64,000 nucleotides of DNA from Usitatibacter sp035624355 (GTDB lineage: Bacteria > Pseudomonadota > Gammaproteobacteria > Burkholderiales > Usitatibacteraceae): positions 11,796 to 75,795 of the forward strand of contig DASPRQ010000033.1 in assembly GCA_035624355.1 (NCBI GenBank), given 5' to 3'. The position numbers and the translations under genes were made by a program. Below are positions 1-8,151 of the stretch, piece after piece (position 1 is the stretch's first letter; each line of letters opens with the position of its first letter). The notes under the pieces were generated by a model. That model did not search any database. It was given only the letters and a program-made list of their open reading frames with translations, and was not told where the DNA came from.

Positions 1-156
1 CGGGAGCACGTCGACGTCGACGAAATCGCCGTCGGGCGTCTCCCAGCGCTCGCGCGCGAGCGTCACGCGCGGCGCGGGCGCGAGGAGCGCTCCGTAGAGC
101 GTCTGCAGGTGCGGGTTGCCGAGGCCCGGCGCCGGCACGAAGGGCGCGAACGTCAC
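1..156 (-). CDS. YheT-type alpha/beta hydrolase, N-terminal fragment
   Basis: This minus-strand frame opens with GTG at 156-154, overlaps the gspN stop by 4 bp (GTGA) and runs off the window edge after 52 codons. The translation contains PGLGNPHLQTLYGALL and then ERWETPDGDFVDVDVLP. This is the opening typical of YheT/UPF0017 alpha/beta hydrolases, where a 'PHLQT' motif is followed by a 'DGDFxDxD' strand. The nucleophile and catalytic triad lie outside the window. The overlapping start suggests translational coupling to the end of the gsp operon, although a hydrolase has no known part in type II secretion. Family call is from these two motifs only. Confidence 0.75.
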   Translation of the reverse strand, partial: MTFAPFVPAPGLGNPHLQTLYGALLAPAPRVTLARERWETPDGDFVDVDVLP

Positions 157-917
157 CGGCGCGCGACGCCCGGCGTCGAGCGCCATTGGAGCGCGTGGGC
201 GCCGTCGGGGCGCCGCGGTCCGAGCAGGTCGAGCAGGGGCTCGAGCGCGGCCGACGAGGGGCCTTCGGCGCGCGCCTCGCCCGAGAAGGCGAGGGACGCG
301 GGCGGCGCGAACGTCCCCGTCCCCGAGACGCGCAGCGGCCCCTCGAGCGTGGCCACCGCGATCCTCGCGGGCCCGCCGTCGGCGGTCGCGTCGACGCGAT
401 AGGAGCCCAGGGGGCGCACGCCGGACAGGGCGAGCGCCGCATCGCGCCACTCCAGCCGGGCGTGGCCGCGCGCTTCGCTCCCGTCCCACGCGACGGCCGG
501 GGCGCTGAGCGTCACGGCGCCCTCCGGGCGCCAGCTCGCGGCGAGCGGCGCGAGCGCGGCGAGCGCGGCCGCGTCGGCGCGCAGGCGCAGGTCGCGCGCC
601 TCCGTGAGGGTGAGGCCGCGCTCGATCGTCCCGTGGGCCTCGAGGTGGTCGCCCTGCGCATCGATCGCGAAGGCGAGGCGGCTCGCGAGGAGGCGCGAGG
701 CGAGGAAGCGCCAGTGCAGCGCGCCGAGGGAGATCGCCGCGCCCGGCGGGCCGATCGTCGCCCGCGCGCTTCCGTTCCAGAGCGTGCCGTGCGCGTCGGC
801 GAGCTCGATCGCGCCGGGCACGCTCGCCCGGCGCGCCACGAGCTGCGCCGGCACGGTCGCGACGGCGAAGACGGCGTAGGCCGCGACACCGAGGACGACG
901 ATCGCGCGCGCACGCAT
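153..917 (-). CDS. gspN: Type II secretion system protein N (GspN)
   Basis: A 254-residue protein with one N-terminal membrane helix (about residues 5-27), followed by a beta-rich periplasmic domain containing the DAHGTLWNG motif typical of GspN. It is the last gsp gene of the operon, 3 bp after gspM. GspN is an accessory inner-membrane component found in many betaproteobacterial type II systems, and its exact role is poorly defined. Family assignment rests on the N-terminal helix, the 'GTLWxG' motif and its position after gspM. Confidence 0.88.
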   Translation of the reverse strand: MRARAIVVLGVAAYAVFAVATVPAQLVARRASVPGAIELADAHGTLWNGSARATIGPPGAAISLGALHWRFLASRLLASRLAFAIDAQGDHLEAHGTIERGLTLTEARDLRLRADAAALAALAPLAASWRPEGAVTLSAPAVAWDGSEARGHARLEWRDAALALSGVRPLGSYRVDATADGGPARIAVATLEGPLRVSGTGTFAPPASLAFSGEARAEGPSSAALEPLLDLLGPRRPDGAHALQWRSTPGVARR

Positions 918-920
918 CGC

Positions 921-1400
921 TCAAGATCCCGCGAGCGTGATCTCGGCGCGGACCCGCCCCCGGGTCGCCAGCGCCTCCACGCGGGCGCTCTCCACCCGCA
1001 GGCCCTCCGAGGCCTGCGTGGAGGCGAGCCATTCGACGAGCTTCGCGAAGTCCACGTCTCCGGCGGCGAGCCGCAGGTGGCGCTCGTCCGCCAGGGTGAG
1101 GCGTGCGCCCGGGGGCACGGCGAGCGCTCCGGCGGCGAGCGCGGCCAGCGGCCGGTGCGCCGCGGCCGCCGCGGTCGGCGGCATCGAGCGCAGGCGCCGC
1201 ACTTCCTGCGCGTCGCCCTCGAGCGCCGCCACGTCGGCGCGCAGCCCCGGCACCTCGCGCTCGAGGCGCGCGCGGGCACGCTCGAGCGGCAGCCACACGA
1301 AGGCGGCGAACAGGAGCACGGCGGCCGCCGCCGCGGCGGCGGCGAGCATTCGCCGTTCCCCGGCGGAACGCCGGCTCCACGCGGCGGCGAGCTCGTTCAT
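921..1400 (-). CDS. gspM: Type II secretion system protein M (GspM)
   Basis: A 159-residue bitopic inner-membrane protein: a short cytoplasmic tail (MNELAAAWSRRSAGERR), an alanine-rich membrane helix at about residues 18-40, then a coiled region and a small ferredoxin-like periplasmic domain. In this family GspM dimerises with GspL in the assembly platform. The ATG at 1400 overlaps the gspL stop by 4 bp (ATGA), which decides the start although the frame stays open far upstream. The length is normal for GspM. Confidence 0.9.
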   Translation of the reverse strand: MNELAAAWSRRSAGERRMLAAAAAAAAVLLFAAFVWLPLERARARLEREVPGLRADVAALEGDAQEVRRLRSMPPTAAAAAHRPLAALAAGALAVPPGARLTLADERHLRLAAGDVDFAKLVEWLASTQASEGLRVESARVEALATRGRVRAEITLAGS

Positions 1401-2515
1401 CGCTTCGCCTCCGCGATCGGCGCGCCGCCGGTGCGGACCTCGAGGCGGCCGTTCGCGTATTCGATCGCGCTCGCCGGCCGGTCGGCGGCGCGCGCGGCGC
1501 GCGTGAGCTGCGCGAGGAAATCGTCGCCCGCGGCGAGCCCGCGCGTGCGGCGCAGGTCGGCGAGGTTGCGCTCCATCTGCAGGCGCGGATCGACCACCGC
1601 CCGCGCTTCGGGGAACGTCGCGCGGAAGATGGACTCGGCCTTCGCGTGGAGCGCCGAGCGCTCCCGGGCGAGACGCCAGGTCTGCGCGCCGTCGAGGGCG
1701 AGCTGCACCACGGCGATCGCCGCGGCGAGAACCAGGGCGGCGCGCGGGACGCGCAGGGCGGCGAGCCGGCGGGAGCGCGCCGCGAGCTCGGGGCCGAGGA
1801 GATCGATCGCGCCAGAAGCGGGCGCGCCACGCGCGAGCGCCTCCCACCGCGATCCGGTCTCGAGCGCCACGCCGGCCTCGGCGCTCCAGCGCGCGAGCTC
1901 GGGCGCGGAGGCATCGCCCTCGCCGTGCACGCGGACCGCGCGGGGGCGGTCGCCGCGCGCGCTCGCCTCGTCGAGGGCGATGCGCAAAGCGAGGGGGAAG
2001 GCGCCGCCGGCGTCGCGGTCGAACGCGACGCCGGCGCCCAGGTCGTCCACGAGCATCCCGCGCGCGGGCCCGAGGACGAGGTGCCACTCCCCCGCCGCGC
2101 TAGGCGCCAGGGCGCTTTCGCACCACGCCCTGGCGGGCTGGATGCCCGCGGCCTGGAGCGCTTCGACCATGCCGCGCAGCCACTCGCGGTCGATCACCGC
2201 GACCAGCGTCTCGCCGCGCGCGTCGACCGGCCCCGCGATCGCCTGGATGCGGGAGGGATCGGCGAGCAGCCGGTCCTCGACGGCATAGGGCAGGAGCTCG
2301 CGCAGCGTGGCGGCGCCCACGCGCGGCAGCCTCAGGCGCGCGAACAGCACGCGCGCGGCGGGCAGCACGATCTCCACGTCGTCGGCGCGCGGCATGCCGG
2401 AGGGCGGCGAGCGCTCCTCGCGCAGGAGCTCGCGGCGCGAGTCGAAGAGCATCCACGGCCACGCCGCCGAGGCGTCGGGGCGGTCGGCGGACGGCAGGAA
2501 GACGCGCAGCCTCAT
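1397..2515 (-). CDS. gspL: Type II secretion system protein L (GspL)
   Basis: A 372-residue bitopic protein. The first about 240 residues form the cytoplasmic actin-like domain that recruits the GspE ATPase, with the conserved LPYAVEDRLL segment near residue 75. A membrane helix around residues 250-270 (PRAALVLAAAIAVVQLALDG) and a periplasmic ferredoxin-like domain follow. GspL links GspE to the GspC/F/M inner-membrane platform. It starts 13 bp after gspK and overlaps gspM by 4 bp. Confidence 0.92.
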   Translation of the reverse strand: MRLRVFLPSADRPDASAAWPWMLFDSRRELLREERSPPSGMPRADDVEIVLPAARVLFARLRLPRVGAATLRELLPYAVEDRLLADPSRIQAIAGPVDARGETLVAVIDREWLRGMVEALQAAGIQPARAWCESALAPSAAGEWHLVLGPARGMLVDDLGAGVAFDRDAGGAFPLALRIALDEASARGDRPRAVRVHGEGDASAPELARWSAEAGVALETGSRWEALARGAPASGAIDLLGPELAARSRRLAALRVPRAALVLAAAIAVVQLALDGAQTWRLARERSALHAKAESIFRATFPEARAVVDPRLQMERNLADLRRTRGLAAGDDFLAQLTRAARAADRPASAIEYANGRLEVRTGGAPIAEAKR

Positions 2516-2528
2516 GGCGGTCGCGCGC

Positions 2529-3467
2529 TCAGTAGCGGGGCCGCCGCCACAGGAGGGTCGCGCCCGATGTCTGCCCGGCGGCCGCGCCGCGCTGGATCAG
2601 GGCGTCGGTGGCGAGCTGGATGTCGTCCTGGGTCACGCGCACCTGCACGGAGAAGAACGAGCTCGCCACGCCGAGCGCGGACGTATCGGCCTTCGCGTCG
2701 ACGCCCAGGGCCCAGCGCGAGAGCTGCTCGCCGCTGCGGAACGGATTGGCGACCCGCTGCGCGACCATCCGGTCGATGGCAGCGGGAGGGACGTCGGGAA
2801 GGACCGCCTCGAGCACGACGGCGCTCGCGGTGTTGGCGTTGATCGTCGTGCGCACGCCGGGGACCACGAGCGCGGTCACGTAGGGCCTGAGCTTCGCGAC
2901 CGTCGCCGGGTCGAATCCCCGCACGCGATACAGCTCCTCGACCTGCACCATCGGCTGGTCCGCGGTGCGATAGGGCTGGGGGAGGGCGAGGTACCAGGCG
3001 TCCTCCGCGCCCGCGGCGCCCGTCGGCGTGTCGTTCGAATCGATCCAGTCGACGACGGCGTCGGAGAGCTCCGGCGGCAGACCGAGGGAGGCGAGCAGGC
3101 GCCGGAAGATCGCGACGTCGTCGGGGCTCACCTTGTCGCCCACGACCAGGTTGTTCAGGTTGAACTTGCCCTGCTCGTCGGTGATCTCGCCCGACACGAT
3201 GGCGCGGTCCACGGGCAGGCCCACCATGGGCTGGGCCCAGCCGTCGGCGAGCGAATCCACGCCCGGGTCGTCGGCCGCGATCACGCCGCGCGCCCAGTCG
3301 AGCCCGGCCTGCGCGTACTCGTCGGCCTGCGCGCGCGAGGCGACCATCATCGCCTGGTCGAGGGTGGCCGACTGCTGAGCGAGCATGAGCGCGACCGCGG
3401 AAGCGGCCACGGCGACGATGAGCACCGCGGTGATCGCGGCCACTCCCGATTGGCGTGCGCGCCTCAT
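2529..3467 (-). CDS. gspK: Type II secretion minor pseudopilin GspK
   Basis: A 312-residue minor pseudopilin. The N-terminus (MRRARQSG then VAAITAVLIV) is a prepilin leader with cleavage after Gly8. As expected for GspK, the mature protein lacks the Glu at +5 seen in other pseudopilins, consistent with a tip position. The large globular domain, with DEQGKFNLNNL and the DWIDSNDTP segment resembling the GspK calcium-site region, matches the family. The ATG at 3467 overlaps the gspJ stop by 4 bp. The frame is open further upstream, but that part is antisense-like and is not included. Confidence 0.93.
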   Translation of the reverse strand: MRRARQSGVAAITAVLIVAVAASAVALMLAQQSATLDQAMMVASRAQADEYAQAGLDWARGVIAADDPGVDSLADGWAQPMVGLPVDRAIVSGEITDEQGKFNLNNLVVGDKVSPDDVAIFRRLLASLGLPPELSDAVVDWIDSNDTPTGAAGAEDAWYLALPQPYRTADQPMVQVEELYRVRGFDPATVAKLRPYVTALVVPGVRTTINANTASAVVLEAVLPDVPPAAIDRMVAQRVANPFRSGEQLSRWALGVDAKADTSALGVASSFFSVQVRVTQDDIQLATDALIQRGAAAGQTSGATLLWRRPRY

Positions 3468-4072
3468 CGCGTCCTCGTGAGGTCCACGAGGCGCACGATG
3501 CGCTCGCCGCTCGCGAGCTCCACCGTGACCTCGACCGCGGCCGGGGCGGCCGCGGTTCCCGCGGGCCACGTCGTGAGCCACTGGCCGTCGACGGGATTCA
3601 TGAAGCGGAAGGCGAGCGAGCGCACCGGCGCGAGCACCGTGACGGCGGCGGGCTGCTCGCGCGGGGCCGCGTCGACGCCGGCCCACGAAAGGCGCTCCAC
3701 GCGGTCCCCGTTCAGGCGATAGGCGATGCGCTGGGGAGCGGCGAGCGCGTTGTCCTGCAGGGGGCTGCCGCAGCGCGTGAGCGAGAGCCCCACGCCGATC
3801 GGGGAAGTGTCGAGGGTCGAGGACACCGCCGGCAGCGGCGCGCCCGAAGCGCCCTTCGACGGCTGCGGGCGCACGATCGCCGCCGCGACGTCGCGCTCGA
3901 AGCGGCCCACGAAGAGCGCGGCGTCGCGCCACTTGCGCGCGTCGTGCTCCAGGGCGTCGCGGCTCGTGAGGAGCGCCGTGAGGCCCCGGTACGCGAAGCC
4001 CGAGAGGACGGCGAAGATGGCGAGCGCCACCAGCAGCTCGACCAGCGTGAATCCGCGGCTAGCGCGAGACAT
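3464..4072 (-). CDS. gspJ: Type II secretion minor pseudopilin GspJ
   Basis: A 202-residue pseudopilin with leader MSRASRG and mature start FTLVELLVALAIF, so Gly at -1 and Glu at +5 are both present. GspJ joins GspI and GspK in the pseudopilus tip complex. Length and position (between gspI and gspK) are standard. It overlaps gspI by 14 bp and gspK by 4 bp. Confidence 0.93.
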   Translation of the reverse strand: MSRASRGFTLVELLVALAIFAVLSGFAYRGLTALLTSRDALEHDARKWRDAALFVGRFERDVAAAIVRPQPSKGASGAPLPAVSSTLDTSPIGVGLSLTRCGSPLQDNALAAPQRIAYRLNGDRVERLSWAGVDAAPREQPAAVTVLAPVRSLAFRFMNPVDGQWLTTWPAGTAAAPAAVEVTVELASGERIVRLVDLTRTR

Positions 4073-4421
4073 AGCCCGTGAGCGTCGTGAGCACGCGAGC
4101 GGGGTCGCGCGCGTCGGAGACGGCCTCGTCGACGCGCCGGATCGTCGCGTTCGGCGTCTCGCTCACCGTCTCCTCGACGACGAGCGCGAGCCCGCCCTCC
4201 TGCACGTCGAGCCGCGACGTCGAGGTGTCGGGGAACGCCCGGCTCGCGCGCAGCTCGGCGATGCGGTTCTCCGCCGCCCACGTGGCGAGCAGCCGCTCGC
4301 GCGTCTCGAGGGCGCCGTCGGTGGCGATGCTCGCGGCGCGCGTCGTGGCGGCGAGCGCCACGGCGAGGATCGCTACGGCGACGAGGATCTCGATGAGCGT
4401 AAAGCCGCGCGCGGGCCTCAT
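4059..4421 (-). CDS. gspI: Type II secretion minor pseudopilin GspI
   Basis: A 120-residue pseudopilin: leader MRPARG, then FTLIEILVAVAIL with Gly-1 and Glu+5. GspI nucleates the GspI-J-K tip complex of the pseudopilus. The ATG at 4421 overlaps the gspH stop (ATGA) and decides the start. The downstream end overlaps gspJ by 14 bp. Confidence 0.92.
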   Translation of the reverse strand: MRPARGFTLIEILVAVAILAVALAATTRAASIATDGALETRERLLATWAAENRIAELRASRAFPDTSTSRLDVQEGGLALVVEETVSETPNATIRRVDEAVSDARDPARVLTTLTGYVSR

Positions 4422-4894
4422 TGTCCCGTCACCGTCACGGCGCCGGCCGCGTCGCCTTCGACCGCCCAGGGCAGGCCGCGCACCTCGAAGGCGACGCGGA
4501 ACGGGATGCCGAGGCCGTCGGGCAGGAACACGAGGCGGTCGCCGGGCCTGAGGGACTGGCCGTCCACGTAGAGCCCGGTCACGCGGGTCGAGCCGTCGAG
4601 GGCCTCGTCGTGCGAGGGGTCCGCCGTCCACGAGCTGCCCGTGAGGCGCCATTCGCGCATGCGCCCGTCCCCGAAGGTCATGGCCGTGGGGCGGCCGCCG
4701 AACCACGCCGCGTCGCGCGCGTGCTCGAGGGCGAGCGCCACGCGTCCCGATTCGCGCCGGCCGATCTCCACGTCGCCGGGGAAGAGGTTCACCGCGGCGA
4801 GCGCGACGACGATGCCGGTGATCGCCACGACCACGAGCACCTCGACCAGCGTGAAACCGGCCGTGCGCCCGAAGCGCTCAGTCCCAGTTGCCAA
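4418..4894 (-). CDS. gspH: Type II secretion minor pseudopilin GspH
   Basis: A 158-residue pseudopilin with signature AG/FTLVEVLVVVAIT (Gly-1, Glu+5) followed by a globular domain ending in AGAVTVTGQ. No ATG lies near the leader. The best start is TTG at 4894, giving the leader MATGTERFGRTAG, which overlaps the last 17 bp of gspG and so is probably translationally coupled to it. The in-frame ATG far upstream (5326) would run antisense-like sequence through gspG and is rejected. Confidence 0.88.
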   Translation of the reverse strand: MATGTERFGRTAGFTLVEVLVVVAITGIVVALAAVNLFPGDVEIGRRESGRVALALEHARDAAWFGGRPTAMTFGDGRMREWRLTGSSWTADPSHDEALDGSTRVTGLYVDGQSLRPGDRLVFLPDGLGIPFRVAFEVRGLPWAVEGDAAGAVTVTGQ

Positions 4895-5366
4895 TGTCGG
4901 CCCCGTTGCCCTCGCCGCCGGGCGCGTGGTCCGCGCCGAGGCTGTACACGTCGATCTCGCCGTGCACGCCGGGGCTGAGGTACTGGTAGTCGCCGCCCCA
5001 GGGGTCCTTCGGGAGGCGCTCGAGGTAGCCGCCCTGCTTCCAGTTGGTCGGCACGGGCGGGGTGGCCGGGCGGTGCACGAGCGCCGCGAGCCCCTGGTCC
5101 GTCGTCGGATAGAAGCCGTTGTCCAGGCGGTAGAGCTTGAGCGACTGCACGATCGCGCCGATGTCGGCCTTCGCCGCCACGCGCTTGGCTTCGTCGGGCC
5201 GGTCCATGATCTTCGGCACCACGATCGCCGCGAGGATCGCGAGGATCGCCACCACCACGAGCACCTCGATGAGCGTGAACGCCCTTTGCTCAAGGGCGTT
5301 GAGCGGCGAGTGGTCGTCCGCTCCAACGCCGTTCCCGATGCCCTCGTTCTCTCGACCGATATCCAT
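4878..5366 (-). CDS. gspG: Type II secretion major pseudopilin GspG
   Basis: A 162-residue major pseudopilin with the GspG hallmarks FTLIEVLVVVAILAIL, KLYRLDNGFYPTTDQG and DPWGGDYQY, and the C-terminal calcium-loop region. Two oddities: the leader is long (29 residues), and the residue before the cleavage site is Ala (EQRA/FTLIE), not the near-invariant Gly. The cleavage-site codons coincide with a perfect 9-bp inverted repeat (5278-5300). It starts directly after the gspF stop. The family call is secure; processing efficiency is uncertain. Confidence 0.93.
   Translation of the reverse strand: MDIGRENEGIGNGVGADDHSPLNALEQRAFTLIEVLVVVAILAILAAIVVPKIMDRPDEAKRVAAKADIGAIVQSLKLYRLDNGFYPTTDQGLAALVHRPATPPVPTNWKQGGYLERLPKDPWGGDYQYLSPGVHGEIDVYSLGADHAPGGEGNGADIGNWD
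5278..5300. repeat. Perfect 9-bp inverted repeat inside gspG
   Basis: AACGCCCTT at 5278-5286 and AAGGGCGTT at 5292-5300 are perfect complements separated by 5 nt. They could fold into an mRNA hairpin about 65 nt inside gspG, spanning the codons for the prepilin cleavage site. No T-run follows on either strand, so it is not an intrinsic terminator. Function unknown. Confidence 0.6.
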
Positions 5367-6581
5367 CTATTTGCCGACCAACTGGTTCAACTGGAAAATC
5401 GGCAGCAGGATCGCCACCACGATGCCGAGCACGAGCCCGCCCATGGCGAGGATCATGGCCGGCTCGAACAGCGCCACGAAAGCGGCGAGCCGCGTGGCGA
5501 TGTCCGCGTGCTGCTGGCGCGACGCCCGCTCGAGCGCCTCGTCCAGGCGCCCGCTCGCCTCGCCGCTCGCGATGAGGTGCACCATCACCGGCGGGAAGGC
5601 GCCGGTAGCGCCGAGCGCGCGCGCGAGCGGCATGCCCTCGCGTACGCCGCGGGCCGCGGTCTCGAGCGCCTCGCGCATCGGCACGAGGGTCATCACGCCG
5701 CCCCCCGCCTCGAGCGCCGCGAGGATCGGAACGCGGCTGCCCACGAGGATCGAGAGCGTGGCGGCGAGCCGGGCGGCGTCCAGCCGGCGCAGCAGCGGTC
5801 CGGCGACCGGCGCCCGGAACGCGAGCCGGTGCAGGCGGGCCCGGGTCGCCGGCCGCCGCAAAGCCCAGCGCAGCGCGAAGGCCGCCGCCGCGAGCACGAT
5901 CGCCCAGACCACCCAGGTCGCGCGCAGGAATCCCGAGAACGCGATGAGCGCGCGCGTGAGGATCGGAAGGCGCTGGTGCGCGTGCTCGAAGACCTGCACG
6001 ACCTGCGGCAGCACGTAGACCAGCAGCGCGCCCACCACCGTCACCGCCACGGCGAGCACGATCGAGGGATAGATGAGCGCGAGCGAGAGCCGCGCGCGCA
6101 GCTGCTGGCGCTCCTCGAGGTAGTCGGCGAGGCGTGCGAGGACGCGCGGCAGCTGCCCGGAGGCCTCGCCCGCGGCCACGAGCGTGCGGTGCAGCTCGGG
6201 GAACACTCCGGGGAACGCCGCGAGCGCCCGCGCCACCGAGTGGCCGGCGAGCACCTCGCCGCGCAGCGCCGCGAGCACCTGGCGCAGGCGCTCGCTCTCG
6301 GCCTGCTCGATGAGCGCATTGAACGCCTGCTCCACCGTGAGCCCGGCCTCGAGGAGGGATGCGAGCCCCCGCGTGAGCTGGGTGACTTCCGCGACGGGCA
6401 GCGAGACCGGCCGCAGGCGCGCGCCTCCGGCGGGGTCGTTCGCCGCGATGACGTCCACGCGGTAGGGCGTGAGCCCCTGCTCGCGCAGGGCCGCGCGCGC
6501 CTGGCGCGCGCTGTCGGCCTCGAGCACGCCGCGGTGCAGCTTGCCCTCGATGTTGTACGCCTGGTAGCGGAATCCGGGCAT
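5367..6581 (-). CDS. gspF: Type II secretion inner-membrane platform protein GspF
   Basis: A 404-residue polytopic protein with the usual tandem T2SSF domains and three membrane helices (around residues 170-200, 220-245 and 375-400). The N-terminus (FRYQAYNIEGKLHRGVLEAD) and the motifs LASLLEAGLTVEQAF and ASGEASGRLDEALERA are standard for GspF. It anchors the platform that GspE drives. It abuts gspG and starts 16 bp after gspE. Confidence 0.95.
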   Translation of the reverse strand: MPGFRYQAYNIEGKLHRGVLEADSARQARAALREQGLTPYRVDVIAANDPAGGARLRPVSLPVAEVTQLTRGLASLLEAGLTVEQAFNALIEQAESERLRQVLAALRGEVLAGHSVARALAAFPGVFPELHRTLVAAGEASGQLPRVLARLADYLEERQQLRARLSLALIYPSIVLAVAVTVVGALLVYVLPQVVQVFEHAHQRLPILTRALIAFSGFLRATWVVWAIVLAAAAFALRWALRRPATRARLHRLAFRAPVAGPLLRRLDAARLAATLSILVGSRVPILAALEAGGGVMTLVPMREALETAARGVREGMPLARALGATGAFPPVMVHLIASGEASGRLDEALERASRQQHADIATRLAAFVALFEPAMILAMGGLVLGIVVAILLPIFQLNQLVGK

Positions 6582-6597
6582 GTCGGCGAACCCCGGA

Positions 6598-8133
6598 TTA
6601 CGTCCGCGTCACTCTCAGCACCTCGTCGAGGGCGGTGGCGCCCTCGCGCACCCAGCGCAGGCCGTCCTCGCGCAGCCGGATCATCCCGGCGCGCACGCCG
6701 TGGGCGCGCAGCTCGCGCTCGGCCACGGTGTCGTGCACGAGCTTGCGCATGTCCTCGTCCACGGTCATCAGCTCGTAGATGCCGGTGCGGCCGCGATAGC
6801 CGGTGAAGTTGCACGCCCCGCAGCCCGCGGCGCGGTAGAGCCGCTCGGGGACGCTGTGCCCGAAGAGGCCGCGCTCGCCCGCGTCGGGCTCGTAGGGCAC
6901 GCGGCACTCGGGGCACAGGCGGCGCACGAGGCGCTGCGCGAGGACCCCGTTCAGCGTGGAGGCGAGCAGGTACGGCTCGATGCCCATGTCGACGAGCCGC
7001 GTGACCGCGCCGGGCGCGTCGTTCGTGTGCAGCGTGGCGAGCACGAGGTGGCCCGTGAGGGACGCCTGCACCGCGATCTGCGCCGTCTCCAGGTCGCGGA
7101 TCTCGCCGATCATCACCACGTCCGGGTCCTGGCGCAGGATCCCGCGCAGCGCGCGGGCGAACGTCATCTCGATGCGCGGGTTCACCTGCGTCTGGCCGAT
7201 GCCGTCGAGCTCGTACTCGATCGGGTCCTCGACGGTGAGGATGTTGCGCGTCTTGCGGTCCAGGCGGGAGAGCGCGGAGTAGAGCGTCGTGGTCTTGCCC
7301 GAGCCCGTGGGGCCGGTCACCAGGAAGATGCCGTGGGGCGCGTGGACCAGCTCGTCGACGGCGTCGCGCGTGGCCGCGGACATGCCGAGGGCGTCCAGCG
7401 TGAGGCGCCCGGCCTGCTTGTCGAGCAGGCGCAGCACCACGCGCTCGCCGTTGGCCGTGGGAATGGTGGAGACGCGCACGTCGATGGGCCGGCCCGCGAT
7501 GCGCAGCGCGATCCGCCCGTCCTGCGGCAGGCGCTTTTCCGCGATGTCGAGCGAGGCCATCACCTTGATGCGCGAGACCATCGCCGGGTGCAGCCCCCGC
7601 CGCGGCTCGACCACGTCGCGCAGCGCGCCGTCCACGCGGAAGCGCACGGCCGCGCGGGCCTCGAAGATCTCGAGGTGAACGTCGGAGGATCCCTCGCGCA
7701 CCGCCTGCGTGAGCAGCGCGTTGATGAGGCGGATGATGGGCGCGTCGTTCTCGGCCTCGAGCAGGTCCGCCACCTCGGGCAGCTGCTCGGTGAGCTTCGC
7801 GAGGTCCACCGACTCCCCGATGTCCTCGACGATGGTCTCCGCCGCCGAGGGCTCGCGCGTGTAGGCGAGCGCGAGGCAGTGCTCGAACTCCTCCGGCGTG
7901 AGCAGCACCTCCTTCAGGGGCTTGCCCGCCATGCGCCGCACTTCCGCGAGCGTGGAGGCCTGCGGGTAGGGCTTGATCCACACCTCGAGCGCGGCCGTTC
8001 GATCGGGGCCGTCCCCGGGCACCATCCGCGCCGCGAGCACGCCCTTCGACTTGGCGAACGGGTACGGCAGCAGCCGCACCGTCTGGGGATCGAGGTCCTG
8101 GGGGTTCACCGTTCTCTCGAGGGGAGCTGTCAT
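6598..8133 (-). CDS. gspE: Type II secretion ATPase GspE
   Basis: A 511-residue hexameric secretion ATPase. Visible motifs are Walker A GPTGSGKT at 274-281, the Asp box after it, Walker B/Glu at GEIRD 343-347, the His box TGHLVLATLHTND near 360-372, and a zinc-binding C-terminal pair CxxC...CxxC (C407, C410, C438, C441). The N-terminal LPYPFAKSKGVL segment is the GspL-contact region. The protein has a short N-terminus compared with forms bearing an extra N1 domain. It powers pseudopilus assembly at the cytoplasmic face. Confidence 0.96.
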   Translation of the reverse strand: MTAPLERTVNPQDLDPQTVRLLPYPFAKSKGVLAARMVPGDGPDRTAALEVWIKPYPQASTLAEVRRMAGKPLKEVLLTPEEFEHCLALAYTREPSAAETIVEDIGESVDLAKLTEQLPEVADLLEAENDAPIIRLINALLTQAVREGSSDVHLEIFEARAAVRFRVDGALRDVVEPRRGLHPAMVSRIKVMASLDIAEKRLPQDGRIALRIAGRPIDVRVSTIPTANGERVVLRLLDKQAGRLTLDALGMSAATRDAVDELVHAPHGIFLVTGPTGSGKTTTLYSALSRLDRKTRNILTVEDPIEYELDGIGQTQVNPRIEMTFARALRGILRQDPDVVMIGEIRDLETAQIAVQASLTGHLVLATLHTNDAPGAVTRLVDMGIEPYLLASTLNGVLAQRLVRRLCPECRVPYEPDAGERGLFGHSVPERLYRAAGCGACNFTGYRGRTGIYELMTVDEDMRKLVHDTVAERELRAHGVRAGMIRLREDGLRWVREGATALDEVLRVTRT

Positions 8134-8151
8134 CGCGGGGTCTCGTCCATG

